Positions 23,060 to 34,807 of a DNA stretch of 34,807 nucleotides are shown here, one piece after another; position 1 is the stretch's first letter; every line of letters starts with the position of its first letter. A model generated the notes under the pieces. The model worked only from the letters and a program-made list of their open reading frames with translations. It searched no databases and was not told the DNA's origin. The stretch comes from Saccoglossus kowalevskii (Eukaryota > Hemichordata > Enteropneusta > Harrimaniidae). The DNA is taken from contig NW_003122409.1 in NCBI RefSeq assembly GCF_000003605.2, positions 1,241,970 to 1,276,776 of the forward strand, given 5' to 3'. The position numbers and the translations under genes were made by a program.

Positions 23060-24470
23060 TTAGTACTGGAGAGTACGTATTTGTGATATATAGATATATA
23101 GCACTTTGCGCACTGGGGACTATTTATTTAATAAAGAACAGTGCGAACACTTNNNNNNNNNNNNNNNNNNNNNNNNNNNNNNNNNNNNNNNNNNNNNNNN
23201 NNNNNNNNNNNNNNNNNNNNNNNNNNNNNNNNNNNNNNNNNNNNNNNNNNNNNNNNNNNNNNNNNNNNNNNNNNNNNNNNNNNNNNNNNNNNNNNNNNNN
23301 NNNNNNNNNNNNNNNNNNNNNNNNNNNNNNNNNNNNNNNNNNNNNNNNNNNNNNNNNNNNNNNNNNNNNNNNNNNNNNNNNNNNNNNNNNNNNNNNNNNN
23401 NNNNNNNNNNNNNNNNNNNNNNNNNNNNNNNNNNNNNNNNNNNNNNNNNNNNNNNNNNNNNNNNNNNNNNNNNNNNNNNNNNNNNNNNNNNNNNNNNNNN
23501 NNNNNNNNNNNNNNNNNNNNNNNNNNNNNNNNNNNNNNNNNNNNNNNNNNNNNNNNNNNNNNNNNNNNNNNNNNNNNNNNNNNNNNNNNNNNNNNNNNNN
23601 NNNNNNNNNNNNNNNNNNNNNNNNNNNNNNNNNNNNNNNNNNNNNNNNNNNNNNNNNNNNNNNNNNNNNNNNNNNNNNNNNNNNNNNNNNNNNNNNNNNN
23701 NNNNNNNNNNNNNNNNNNNNNNNNNNNNNNNNNNNNNNNNNNNNNNNNNNNNNNNNNNNNNNNNNNNNNNNNNNNNNNNNNNNNNNNNNNNNNNNNNNNN
23801 NNNNNNNNNNNNNNNNNNNNNNNNNNNNNNNNNNNNNNNNNNNNNNNNNNNNNNNNNNNNNNNNNNNNNNNNNNNNNNNNNNNNNNNNNNNNNNNNNNNN
23901 NNNNNNNNNNNNNNNNNNNNNNNNNNNNNNNTGATATAGAAAATTGTGTACACTGGGGAAATGTATTTGTGATATAGAACATTGTGAACAAAGGAATACG
24001 TATTTGTGATATAGAACATTGTGCACAAGGGAATACGTATTTGTGACATAGAACATTGTGAACAAGGGAATACATATTTGTGATATAGAACATTGTGAAC
24101 AAGGGAATACGTATTTGTGATATAGAACATTGTGAACAAGGGAATACGTATTTGTGATATAGAACATTGTGAACAAGGGAATACGTACTTGTGATATAGA
24201 ACATTGTGAACAAGGGAATACGTATTTGTGATATAGAACATTGTGAAGACTGGGTAACATGTATTTGTGATATAGAACATTGTTAACAACGGAATACGAA
24301 TTTGTGATTTAGAACATTGTGAACTCTCGGAAATACTTATTTGTGATATAGAATATTGTGAGTACTGGGGAATACGTATTTGTGATATGGAACATTGTGA
24401 AAACTGGGTATACGTATTCGCCATATAGAAAATTTGTTATAATGAACAGTGTAAACAGTGCTTACTACAT
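23060..24470. repeat. 37-bp minisatellite array
   Basis: Units carrying TTTGTGATATAGAACATTG and ending near AAGGGAATAC repeat exactly every 37 bases from 23963 to 24222, and every 37-40 bases to about 24414. Central units are nearly identical and edge units have drifted. Two diverged units are visible left of the gap, starting at 23077 and 23120. The unit has no stop codon in any minus-strand frame, which produces three overlapping long minus frames. These are artefacts of the repeat, not genes. Confidence 0.95.
23153..23931. other. Assembly gap (779 N) inside the minisatellite
   Basis: Undetermined bases flanked on both sides by 37-bp units. The estimated size equals about 21 units, so the gap is almost certainly unresolved array. 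Confidence 0.97.
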
Positions 24471-27186
24471 TTGTGAAACGAATAAATTGTGAAATATCCG
24501 AATACCACAACACGTTTTGGCGTGAACACGTGACATGGGAGATCATATTACTCGTAAAGAGCATCACACGTTGTCCTATATTGTCATATATATATATGAT
24601 TTATACTGTTTGTGGAAATGACTATCTTTCCCTTTATTTTGAAATAAAAATAGCATCGCCTTTCAATTCAATACAGAATATTTTGGCTAGTTCGAAAAAC
24701 ACGAGCCTTTTGATACCTGCCTGACCTTTAGATTGCTAGCGATGTACCATAGTAAACGATGGCATGATTACACGAGCGGCAGGTGGCATAAGATATAAAG
24801 TGTCAATCACCCACACGTCTCCTTGGTGCAATTATTTTACAATTTTGCAGCACACCTTTACAATCGCGGTATTACAATACTCAAAGTGTATGATTTCAGA
24901 CTCAGGCTGTGTACTATAATTAATGGAAAGTCTTATGCAAATCGGCATCTTATATTCACGGAGGTGTACTGAAATCAACACCCAATCACTAATGGTGTCA
25001 TTTGCTCACGCGTGTACTAACGGAAATAACGTATCTTTTGATCCCTGGATAGTGGTTCTACGTTCATCTAAGTGAATTTGAAATACGCATATACCCGAGG
25101 TAGCTATATCGCATGTACAACCAATACAACCAATGACAGAACAGCGTGTCAATTGCTTGCACGAGTCCGGCGACGTGTGTATTACCATAGTTATCAATAA
25201 TTTTTTTGTGTTCTGTTATTCATAGGAATTATTGTGCAAGGCGTAGACCACAGTTGAATAATATACAACCAACATCGCAACATCACCATGTACGAGACAC
25301 CTTCTTATAGCTCCCAGACATAGCAAGTATATTACACCCTTCACGCTGTTCCGTCCTTTTTTTATGCTAAGTTGTATCTTTTTCAGAAAGGTACAATTTT
25401 TTTTCATCTGCTTAATGGATTGACCTGAACTTGTTGCAGAAATCAACGTAGTAACGCGAAGTGTTACGCGCGTTCTACATTCAATGTTTGGTGGAAAATA
25501 TATCACATCACATACGACTGGTCGAACCAACTCAATATTTATATGACTAAATTCAAATAATTGGGCATTTGTGAAAATGGTGACTTCAGTCCCCTACGTT
25601 CTTGCAAATTGCATTTTGAAAGTCTCTCATTAAAATTGATTTAACATACGACAGGAACCACTGTTGTTGCAGATACACCTACTCGCAATCATAACGGCGT
25701 AAGGGTGTGTTCTACCATGTCAAATAGAATTATGAAACTGAATTTAAATAATGCAACTTATGACTACAAGTTTATGTTTGTTATCCGCTAATATTAACAT
25801 AATATGTCTGTTTAATTTAATTGACTTGCATTGGAAACGCACGTGATACATGGTATATATGTTATGTTATAATACAATATACCACAAGTCTACATGCATC
25901 TCAAGATGTAGACATACAGGGGGGGGGGGGTGAATTGAACAATCAGTAATTGCCACAAGTAGGAATATGTCACGAGCCAATCATATAATACCATTGTCAG
26001 CAGATGTGGCCGGCAGATGTTCCTGTCAGAGCCATTAGTCCCTGATTCGTAATCTAGGTCAATTTGTGATATATTATTACTTCTAGATGCTCGTAAATAT
26101 TTGTGCTAATGAAGTATTAGAGTAAAATTTGTCGATACCCTTGGAGATACCCCGAGGATATGGAAAAATCAGTCGAATTTATTCCGACATCAACCGTCAA
26201 CTATCGGGTAAACTGCTTATCGTTGCTGTGTTAATGGAGGAAAGAAATGACACTTGTCGAAATCTAAAAACGACCCGTCTTTGATATAAATCCTTTTGTA
26301 TATTTAAATCGTAAATTTTGTTCGGAATGAGTTTATCTTATCCTGATTTGAATATATGGAACAACACACATTTGTGACAAATACGCCTAAGTAATGTGAG
26401 TGCAATCGTTGTTCTTCAGTTATATTGCGCATGTGTATACGATAAGTGATTTTACTTGTTCTGAGATAGGCGTTGTTGTTCAATATTTACAATTCATTAT
26501 GTGCATTAAAACAGATTAAATTGTGTGTGGAGAAATAAACAACTTACAATAGTATAACATGCCATGATTAAGTTATATTATAATACTAATATGTCGACGC
26601 AATTGTGTTTTTCTTTTTTTTTCACGACCTATATATACATAACGCAACATATAATTCGACTCTAACGTGCAATTTGTGCATTTCTCATCGTTTTTCTTCA
26701 ATGGCTTTATGATTATGCGTGTTAATTCACAAACAGTGAACAACGTAGAGTAATTGCTTTTAGCGCTAAATCTATTTATCTCTCAGTCTTGTAAATATGG
26801 GAACAGCGTAAGTAAACTATGCCAGTCTCTCGGGATTGAAGTTCTTTTCACAAAATATATAAAATGTGCATGTAATTCTATTTATCCATTTACCACATAC
26901 ACATCGGTGTTATTATAGTAACTGAATTACCAAGATCTGAAACATCTTGTCGCCATGGTAACAGTCACACCTTTTCACGTTTTGTATTTGTGTATTCACA
27001 TTACCATTCATTGATTGACACATGGGCAGAGTATCTCTACGATGTGAAACTTTATATCTCGCCATTAATTAGTTGGCAGTACTATTTTATGTTTTTAAGT
27101 CTGAATGCACTGTACATAATGTTAACAGTGGGTGTTTAAAGAAACACTCGAGTGCACTGTCAGAGTGCGGTCTTTAATACACAACT
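24471..27186. other. Intergenic DNA, no supported gene
   Basis: Open frames up to 104 codons (25216-25530, minus) without recognisable domains. A 12-base G run lies at 25919-25930. Confidence 0.55.
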
Positions 27187-27328
27187 GTGTGATATCGCTA
27201 AGTGAATAGATAGACTTAGCGATGGAAATTTTATCATTGATATCATCATCGGTAAATATGTATATCGATGCTAGAGGCGTCACTACGTCTAGCGTCTGGG
27301 AAGGAAATAAGAGTGATAAATATCACAC
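27187..27328. repeat. Nested inverted repeats
   Basis: GTGTGATAT (27187-27195) and ATATCACAC (27320-27328) bracket the region. Overlapping the left end is a perfect 10-bp hairpin, ATCGCTAAGT / ACTTAGCGAT (27194-27203 and 27214-27223), with a 10-base loop. A smaller GCTAGA/TCTAGC pair lies further in. Just upstream is the palindrome CACTCGAGTG. It may be a small MITE or a folded element. Confidence 0.45.
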
Positions 27329-30150
27329 TGTACTAGCTACGTAATTAACACAAATGTTAATGTATCTGAATAGGCATGAGAACAATATGGCTTGCTTTTA
27401 TACCTAATCCACTTCTTCCTTGTGAATAAATACGAATATATTGGTCATAGTGACCGTCAATTGCTCATCAACAAATATATTTTGTGTATATATTGGAATA
27501 GTCATTCAGGCATTCCGCGCCATATATTACTCATCCACTTAGATGAAGAATGTAACATGTTCATAACATGTTTACCAAACCTTCAAAAAAAACATCTATT
27601 CATTCATTTGATTCAGAATTATAGAGTTACGATCGAACTAGTTATTAAAATAATATATTCACGTGACCATTGTACTTGCCGTGTATTTATTAATGTTTGG
27701 TCAGTCTGTAAATGTAATCAATTTAAAAGATTCATTTCCAATTACAACACGGTTAAATTGTAAGGTTTATCAATGGGTTGCATTGCTAGCGTATAGCACT
27801 GAAATTATGTTAATTTACATGACGGATACAATTATACATGTCTTGTCTTGCAATTGAATTAATACTTTTAATTCCCGATTCTCAAATGAACATCCATCGG
27901 CGTCTGTATCTGCGTTTTTATCAGTATTATTCTGATTGCAATAGTAACCCAGTTTGCTCGAACTTGTCCGTACTTTAAATATTTTGCAGTTTGATGTCCG
28001 AATTCGAACAAAATATGGCAGCCAGTAAAGTGTGTTTGCATGGTTGTCCTATGTGCAGACTACATTATAAAGAAGTGTAGGCTTGATTTGCATAACAAGA
28101 GGGGTATATTGTGATTTATTCCATTCCAGATGACAGTCGCAATTATATAATATTTAAAAATGATAAAACAGTCAATTGAAGAGATAAAATCAGAGGTTAG
28201 GACTTGCTGATTATTGTTTTGTCATAACGTATTCGTAGAGTGACAATGCTGCATAACATTCAAAAATGGAATGGCATAACCTTATTTATTTCTGTTTTCG
28301 CGGTTAATGTTTAGCGCTCATGTCGCTATATCATGTCAAAACAAGTTCGATTGCAAAGAACGAGCAAATTTAAAAAATACGACTTCAAAAACGCAATACA
28401 CGCAATCGGGATCGCAATGCGTGATTACAAATTTATGTATGATTGTGAATGTTACGTGCATCTGCTAACGCATGTTATGGATTGAATTATAAGTGAACGT
28501 AGGTTTACAATGTCTATCTGGGGAGACAACCAAGACGGTCCTCGGGCAATATAGGTATTGATTCGTCGTATACCCCATTATAAGTATGTAATCAAGTGTA
28601 TGCCGATGGGAATGTGAAAACTGAAAAGTATCGAAGTCAAATTATACATACTCAAGTGAAACATTTGTAACCCTTCTTGTGGATATTGTTAACATAATGA
28701 AAACCACGGTACAATGACGAGTAGAAAATTTGCCCCCCCCCAAATGCAGGACATAGCGTTTCAGAGGGTCTGGATTTCAAATTTGTAAGGGTAAGAGTTG
28801 GTGAGAAGATCTCGTTCCCATGCAAATGTTTCTGCCGCCGTCTCTGCGGTTACGTTTTAAAACAGAAAAACACAATATTGTTAACAGAATTACAATCCTG
28901 AATAGCATTTGATATTTCATTCAACGATTCAAGAAATAATAAATTAAAAAAAGATAAAATATCAAACAGCAAATATGGCCTTCATATACAAATATGATGA
29001 AAAAGTATTAAAAACTCATGTTTACTTTGTTTTGTTGCTTTTATATTTTTGCATATGGATATGTCGTATTATATATGTTGTCCCATACTATTACGATTAT
29101 CATATCATTACAAAAATACTAAAAAAAAACACATTTTTACACATTATTTCTAAATTTACATTCACTTATAATAAATCTGTTACTTATAATTGTCAAAAAT
29201 ACATCATCAATTATGATGCAATTAGTGCAATTATGAATAAAAACTAATGAATTTTTCTCCATAAACCATATTTAAACTATGAGACTATTTAATAGTAAGT
29301 TGAGTAAGTTTGCACAATGCAATAGTATTTTGAATCGTACATGTAGGCATTATGAATTTGGTCTTTGACAAATATATAGTTCTTAGAACCTACCACCCAA
29401 ACGTGTAAATTTGTTCATATATGTGTGTTCGTCATAAATACCGAGACGATTTTGAAGCTGTCAAAATATACTTGTGAATGTATGCAGTGATGATTCTTTT
29501 TATAGACGGTACTTCCGAAATGGCAAAGGTTATTTTCTGGCACTCAAATATAAAGTGACAATTTTATTATTCACATTCCATGGGATGCTTGTGAAAGGAA
29601 ATGTAGATCACAGTGCAACGACCTCAATTAAACAATTACATGAACAGATGTATAAATTTGTCAAATTGTGGGTATGTCTGTATGAGAGATTTGTCAAACG
29701 TGTCGAATGCTGCATTCATATGTCAGTCACTTTTATCGCAAACAATGTAAACTGATTTAATACTGAATTGAGTTAGTTACAATGTGCACCACGTAGAGTC
29801 AATGAGTGGGTGGAAGAGTGCACATACACAATACACTTGTTAGCAACTCCATATTATATGAATGTTTTTAGGATGTAGCGTTCATGCTGTGAAAGCTAAT
29901 GTCGGCGTCGAGATTTCGCCCTTTCATTGTAGCAATGATGCAAACCTTATCAAATTGCTCTGTTTTCAACCACAATATACCTCTACATTTTTTATGTATA
30001 TTCCAATTTATGTATTGCAATTGTGATTATACACTATTATTATACATCTGTCACCGTAACGCCATAAGTTACAACATGCTGTAATTTTGCGGTATACGGT
30101 GTATTTTCATCCTACCATATTAAGAAATGCGAATTCCAAATATGGAATGA
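27329..30150. other. Intergenic DNA, no supported gene
   Basis: Several open frames of 61-123 codons, the longest starting at 27392 without an ATG; none has a recognisable motif. A 9-base C run is at 28733-28741. Confidence 0.55.
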
Positions 30151-30400
30151 TTACCCGCGTAAGCGTCCACTAATAATAAAAACAAACATGGCTGCCAACA
30201 GGGTTTGACCAAAGAAGTTCATTGATTCTGTTCTAAACATTTTGGATTTCCGCATTCCCAGGATGTATCCTTGGAAGGAAAAGACGAAGAGAACTAGCGT
30301 CAGAACGAGCTGCGTGTCGGTCGATACTTCCGCTGTACTGTCTTCGTGCGTACTTTGATGTATCTTTGTAATAACCTCATTATTATTAGCTGCGTTGTGA
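30151..30400 (-). CDS. Candidate terminal exon encoding two membrane segments
   Basis: I do not recognise the protein. The minus strand is open for about 80 codons and ends at TAA (30151-30153). GC content rises to about 45-48% in the core, like the receptor CDS and unlike the AT-rich flanks. The translation has a polar, acidic N-terminal stretch, a hydrophobic segment (LVLTLVLFVFSFQGYILG), a basic loop (MRKSKMFRTESMNFFGQ), a second hydrophobic segment (TLLAAMFVFIISG) and a short basic end. No ATG precedes the first segment, so it would be a 3' exon of a gene lying to the right; the acceptor is unclear (an AG just before CTAATAATAATGAG is one option). A decayed exon or a chance frame is possible. 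Spacing of helices and loop loosely recalls small polytopic membrane proteins, too weak for a family call. Confidence 0.4.
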
Positions 30401-30484
30401 TCTCGTTGAGATCATACATATTGGCAACCAGTGAAATGGTAAATGCGACCTTATATGCAACACTTCAATTAATAAGAGTCAAGA

Positions 30485-31085
30485 GTGTCAAATAACGGTA
30501 CAATAAACAAACCAGAATTACAAGAATGATATTATGAAGGTAGTTGATAGAGAATTCCTGAACCCTAATTAAGTGAACAATATCACCTCATGAAATATAA
30601 TAGTTCGTATTCGAATTGATAAATTGTAGGTTACTGTGAAGAAAACACATGGTATGATGAAAATACAAAATTTCACTGAAATTTATTTGACAAATTCGTC
30701 ATTGGATTAGTTTGGCGGCCTAGGATTTGATGGATAAGTAATGGCATCATTCTTTAAGTGTCTTCAATATTAAAGTAATACTTTTAGATAAACGGTAAAC
30801 TGACGACTGAAGACTGACTTTTTTCATTTAATTATATAATAATAATGCTCTTGATTAAACAATGCGCCAAACAGTTTTATTTATCACCGAAACGTGTCGT
30901 TTTTTAATTGACGTGATAAAAATTGCTCATTGTTTACGTTTCACGCCAGAGGTGGCTGATAAATATAAGATAAATAGAAAGAACATGATAATTTCAGACA
31001 ATTTGGAACACACATAATTCAACGGGACTCAAACGCGCTATAAGAGCCTGGCGTGGCATCTGCACGGAGGCCAACCAAATAAATA
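30485..31085 (+). repeat. Segmental tandem duplication, copy A
   Basis: This copy is aligned with 31086-32290. Shared blocks in order are GTCAAAT, CAATAAACAA, TTACAAGAATGATATTA, GATAGAGAATTC, GTATTCGAATTGATA, TTTGACAAATTCGTCATT, TTAATTATATAATAATAAT, CAAACAGTTTTATT, CAGACAATTTGGAAC and TGCACGGAGGCC. Copy A carries about 37 bases after GGAAC that copy B lacks. No coding capacity is evident. Confidence 0.85.
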
Positions 31086-32290
31086 ATGTCAAATGAATAT
31101 GCAATAAACAAGGAGACAATCCAGAGTTACAAGAATGATATTAAGAAGGCAGCTGATAGAGAATTCGTGAACCTCAAATAAGTGTAAACACGTTCAGAGA
31201 AAATGTAAAGCACTCTTTTCACCCGTGCCTCCTCCTGTGACCCCGCCTCAGTTATGAACCAGGCCATTGAAAGAATGTGTATTGTTATTGTTAGCATGTC
31301 GTCATCTAAACGATGCCATTTCGTTCGCTTACATGGTTAATTGCGAATGTGACGAGCTTTGTAGTACATTCATCTAGCTAAAGGTAATCTTACCTATATA
31401 TGTTAATTTTCGAACCATGAATACATAGCTTTATACGTTGTTGGTGATGTCCAATATACACCAAATTTACTACTGTAATTATACAGTGGTAAATACCTCA
31501 TTCAATGTATATCTTAGATTCTTTGCACATAGAACCTAACAAAATGTATGGTTAACAAATAACACACCTCTTGAATTCAAGGCTTAATGAACAAATATAA
31601 AGCAAAAGCAATTTTGCGTATTTTTTCGAAGAAGGGCACATTCGAATATACAAAGTTGTTCATGATTAACATGCTTCAATGTTTGACTATATTTCAGATG
31701 TTTTAACTCACGTATAGATTTTTTTATAATTATCATATCCATATTGTTGCAGTTACACACTATATTTTAGATAACTTAAATAACAATATAGTTGCTTGTA
31801 TTCGAATTGATACATTGTTAGTTACGCCGAAGAAACGCATGATATGGTGAAAATACGGAACTTATTTGACAAATTCGTCATTAGATTAGTTTGGCAGCCT
31901 ACAATTTGGGATATATGTAATGGCGTTATTCTTTAACTGTCTTCAGTGTAAAAGTAAGACGATCGAAGATGTCAGTGTGTCATCAATGACGTAATTATAG
32001 TGTTAGCGTGCAGTGTGCCGCGTTTAAAACTTTCGCTCGTTTAATTATATAATAATAATACTCTCGATTAAACAATGGGTCAAACAGTTTTATTATCTTT
32101 TTATTTATAACCGGTTTTTTTATTGACGTAATAAAGACTGCTCGACATGATACTTTCACACTAGGGGTGACTGATAAGCGAAGTGTCGCATTGAGATATA
32201 AATTTCAGACAGGGATAGAAAATAGAACGAACATGATATTCAGACAATTTGGAACCTGGCATGACGTCTGCACGGAGGCCGACCGAATAG
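31086..32290 (+). repeat. Segmental tandem duplication, copy B (interrupted)
   Basis: This is the second copy of 30485-31085, directly adjacent and in the same orientation. Homology runs from 31086 to about 31184, is broken by about 580-600 bases with no counterpart in copy A, and resumes at 31798 to about 32285. A block near 31960-32040 is also poorly alignable. Confidence 0.85.
31185..31797. mobile_element. Extra segment interrupting copy B
   Basis: About 580 bases are present in copy B where copy A has only about 36 between AAGTG and GTATTCG. It is either an insertion into B or a deletion from A. It includes a GC-richer stretch (31210-31260) with CCTCCTCCTGTGACCCCGCC. No terminal repeats or clear target duplication were found, so the element type is unknown. 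Confidence 0.4.
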
Positions 32291-34807
32291 AAAGCTTGAG
32301 CTACTATTATCGTCAAATTTATTATTGTAACGACTTGACCAGCCAAGAGATAATAAAATCATCATTCATTCAATGTTAAAAAAAGCGTATCAACCAATAT
32401 TTAATTAGCTCCAGTCCATGATTCTGAGAAGACATTGTCGCAAAAAATAATTATATTCACCACGTTAGCGAGACTTATTACTTATTACTCACCCTTTCAT
32501 TCGCCTCACAAACTCAATTTCAATATACCCTTTGGTAAATCCTAACACAGCAGATGCGAAATACAATCTTAGGTGATTGCAAAAGGTGTAACAGTGACTA
32601 CTCGAGAGAGAAATTCTTTAAACACAAATTAAACAAAAAAATCCCATGTCATTAGGTATTGACATTCGCAAGTAATTCAGTCGATGTCATTCTTACTAAA
32701 AACCTATTTCACTCGTATTGTATCCATTTACATGTATCTAACAAAACGATCATGTATTCTCCATCCATCACAGACTTGACAGAAAAGACGTATATAAGTA
32801 ATTACATGTACATAAGTACCCCATACAGCTAGTGTCGAGGGTAAGATTCTTCTTACAAATACCATTTGATGTTACAACTTCTAAATAATAGTTATTTTGA
32901 AATATGCGGCATTATAATAGTAATAACAAAACATACAGTCAGATGCGATAACAGAAAAGTATTAACATGAGATCATTACTATTGAACATACTATACGGGA
33001 ATATTGACTATAATTAGAGACTCACTTCATACTTCATCGTCGGTGTAATAGATAAAATTACTGGTGTTCTAATAAACTGAAGATAATGGTTTTAGTTTTT
33101 GTAAATTATATTTTAAACAATAAACAGTATGCCCATCTACAACAACGTATCACAAATTATTAGTATTTCATTTTATTGACTAGTATTGGTCGCTGGTTAT
33201 GTAATTCTTGATATATATATATATATATATATATATTCTGTGGTACCTATAGTCTACTACAAGGCAGTCATGTTAAAAAACGCGTACACATGACGTACAC
33301 ATGCATATTAACATTATAATACCCAAATACAGGCATTGCCGATGCAGTTTGCCTAACTAAGTTTAGGAGTAAAACATGCCACTACTTTGGCGGGCAAGAA
33401 TGCTACACAGCCATTACAGAAATATTCGATTAAACGCATGTACTACATAAATATATCACATACGCATCAAATGCCTTTGTGCAGTAGGCTACTATGCAAA
33501 TTACCCGATTACCTAAATGTCATGTATATGGATGGCGATTTTTAACCTCCGGCTAGCTTTTGGAATTGGTCATTGTATGTGACTATTAACAGTTTTAATG
33601 GACACATTTGGATAATTGCTATTCATATAAAAAAAATCAAAAAGGAATGATCGGTCGGGTGCATGTATGATGTTTCCGCCATAACATATGCACTCAACTA
33701 TGGAGCGCATGAATTGTGCGTTTCGATGTAAATAAATAATGCAAGGAATTACCTCAGACTATGGGAAGATGATAGAAATTACTTCTATTTTCTGAACGCT
33801 GAATGCAACAAATTTGTCGAATATAAATAGGTCTATTTTCATGTGCATGCAACCGTGAAAATATCGCTCAATATCCTAAGTTGAAGCAGGTTGAAATATG
33901 ACACACCTTTTATGGTATTCGAATCTTTGCAGAACAACTGCTTCCGGGTTGTGACAATCGTAGGCGGGTGCATCCAACCAGTGATGTGTTATTTCTTGAA
34001 TGATGTGGGTCGCTGTCTAATTGTGTATGTAAGTTCAAACTTCTTCATTATGGAAAAGTCATTAGGCACCAAATATTTGATTCAGGAAATGTATGTCAGA
34101 GTGTAGCGGTATATGATAGATATTATGTTGAATGGTATATTAATGAAGGCAGTGGTCACGGATTTTGCGAATTCAGAATGAATTTGTATAACAACGCATA
34201 TTTGTCAAGATAACGTTTTTGTATTTGAGGTTTTACCATAATAAAAAAAAATAATTGATTTGATTACCTTAGAATCACAACAAACTAGGCTCAGGTATAC
34301 ACTAGGACTATTTTAACATTTACTGATTCCATCAGCATTGCCGACAGGAATCAATTGAATGTGTTATATGGACTGTATATGTCTGTGACAGGAATGCTAA
34401 TTAGTTCCCAGCTGTAGAGCACGTTACGCATACTTATTGATGAGTGCAGGAGATAAGTCATATGTAAGAGACATCTGCAATAACTTGTAATTACGAATGC
34501 TTGATAAATATATGCCGAGAAAATACGAACACATATAAATTGCAAATAAATTGGATGTCAAATTATTTGTCAGACGATTTCAATATCTTGAATACTGCTT
34601 CGAAAGAATAAAATGGTGCATAGTTATGGTGGTTTAGTGGATCATCGGGTAAATTTATATCATCATCCTAAAAACTAGAAGCCACTGCAACCCCGCAAAG
34701 CTCCTTGGTATATGCAAATTACATATCCTTACTAACACCTCTTCTTTATTGCATATATTTATCATACTGGTATAATAAGCTTCTAATTTCATTTTGAAAT
34801 CGGGGTT
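32291..34807. other. Intergenic DNA, no supported gene
   Basis: AT-rich sequence with short open frames (up to 71 codons) lacking motifs. The only clear repeat is the AT microsatellite at 33211-33236. Confidence 0.55.
33211..33236. repeat. (AT)n microsatellite
   Basis: Thirteen perfect AT dinucleotides. Confidence 0.95.

Noticed and set aside
23120-24424. Three overlapping minus-strand frames of 361-434 codons
   Set aside because: They consist of undetermined bases plus a 37-bp repeat that lacks stops on that strand. Because 37 is not a multiple of three, all three frames stay open; no protein motif is present.
25919-25930. Run of 12 G
   Set aside because: A single homopolymer, not a set of G-tracts, so no quadruplex or regulatory role can be argued.
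27392-27763. 123-codon plus-strand frame
   Set aside because: It does not start with ATG, has AT-driven composition and no recognisable motif; length is within chance for this base composition.
29474-29755. 93-codon frame with a stretch GKGYFLALKYK that loosely recalls growth-factor folds
   Set aside because: The resemblance is limited to a few residues, the frame lacks an ATG start and no other family hallmark is visible.

Overview
This looks like nuclear DNA from an invertebrate animal. It is AT-rich and gene-poor, with long non-coding stretches, many microsatellites and tandem repeats, and two assembly gaps (12832-13031 and 23153-23931). The only complete gene I can support is a 386-codon single-exon rhodopsin-type GPCR whose motifs place it near the NPY / prolactin-releasing-peptide / GPR83 peptide receptors. 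A lophotrochozoan or another marine invertebrate would fit, but nothing here fixes the species.

Layout. 1-1550: a foldback-type element with two inverted arms of about 330-390 bp around a 613-bp centre, decorated with (TTTA)n, then a 48-bp tandem duplication. 1550-9220: mostly unannotatable intergenic DNA, with a decayed coding-like fragment carrying an in-frame 28-codon duplication (3882-4211) and a 29-bp tandem array (about 6185-6372). 9224-9373 and 18599-18733: two copies of a GC-richer dispersed repeat in the same orientation, possibly a SINE. 11663-11736: a short open stretch ending at a consensus splice donor. 13032-15620: the receptor gene, with a possible 5' non-coding exon, the CDS at 13561-14721 and a poly(A) signal at 15598. 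15847-15957 and 17889-17994: short inverted repeats. 22142-22730: a degenerate array of about 130-bp units. About 23060-24470: a 37-bp minisatellite interrupted by the second gap. 27187-27328: a cluster of nested inverted repeats. 30151-30400, minus strand: an unlisted coding-like exon with two membrane segments. 30485-32290: a tandem segmental duplication whose second copy carries about 580 extra bases.

There is no operon-like organisation, and I found no rRNA, tRNA or CRISPR array. The best leads for something new are the minus-strand membrane exon at 30151-30400, the in-frame-duplicated fragment near 4 kb, the foldback element and the exact ligand class of the receptor. Many open frames of 60-137 codons exist, but most match chance expectation for AT-rich DNA and are not annotated as genes.
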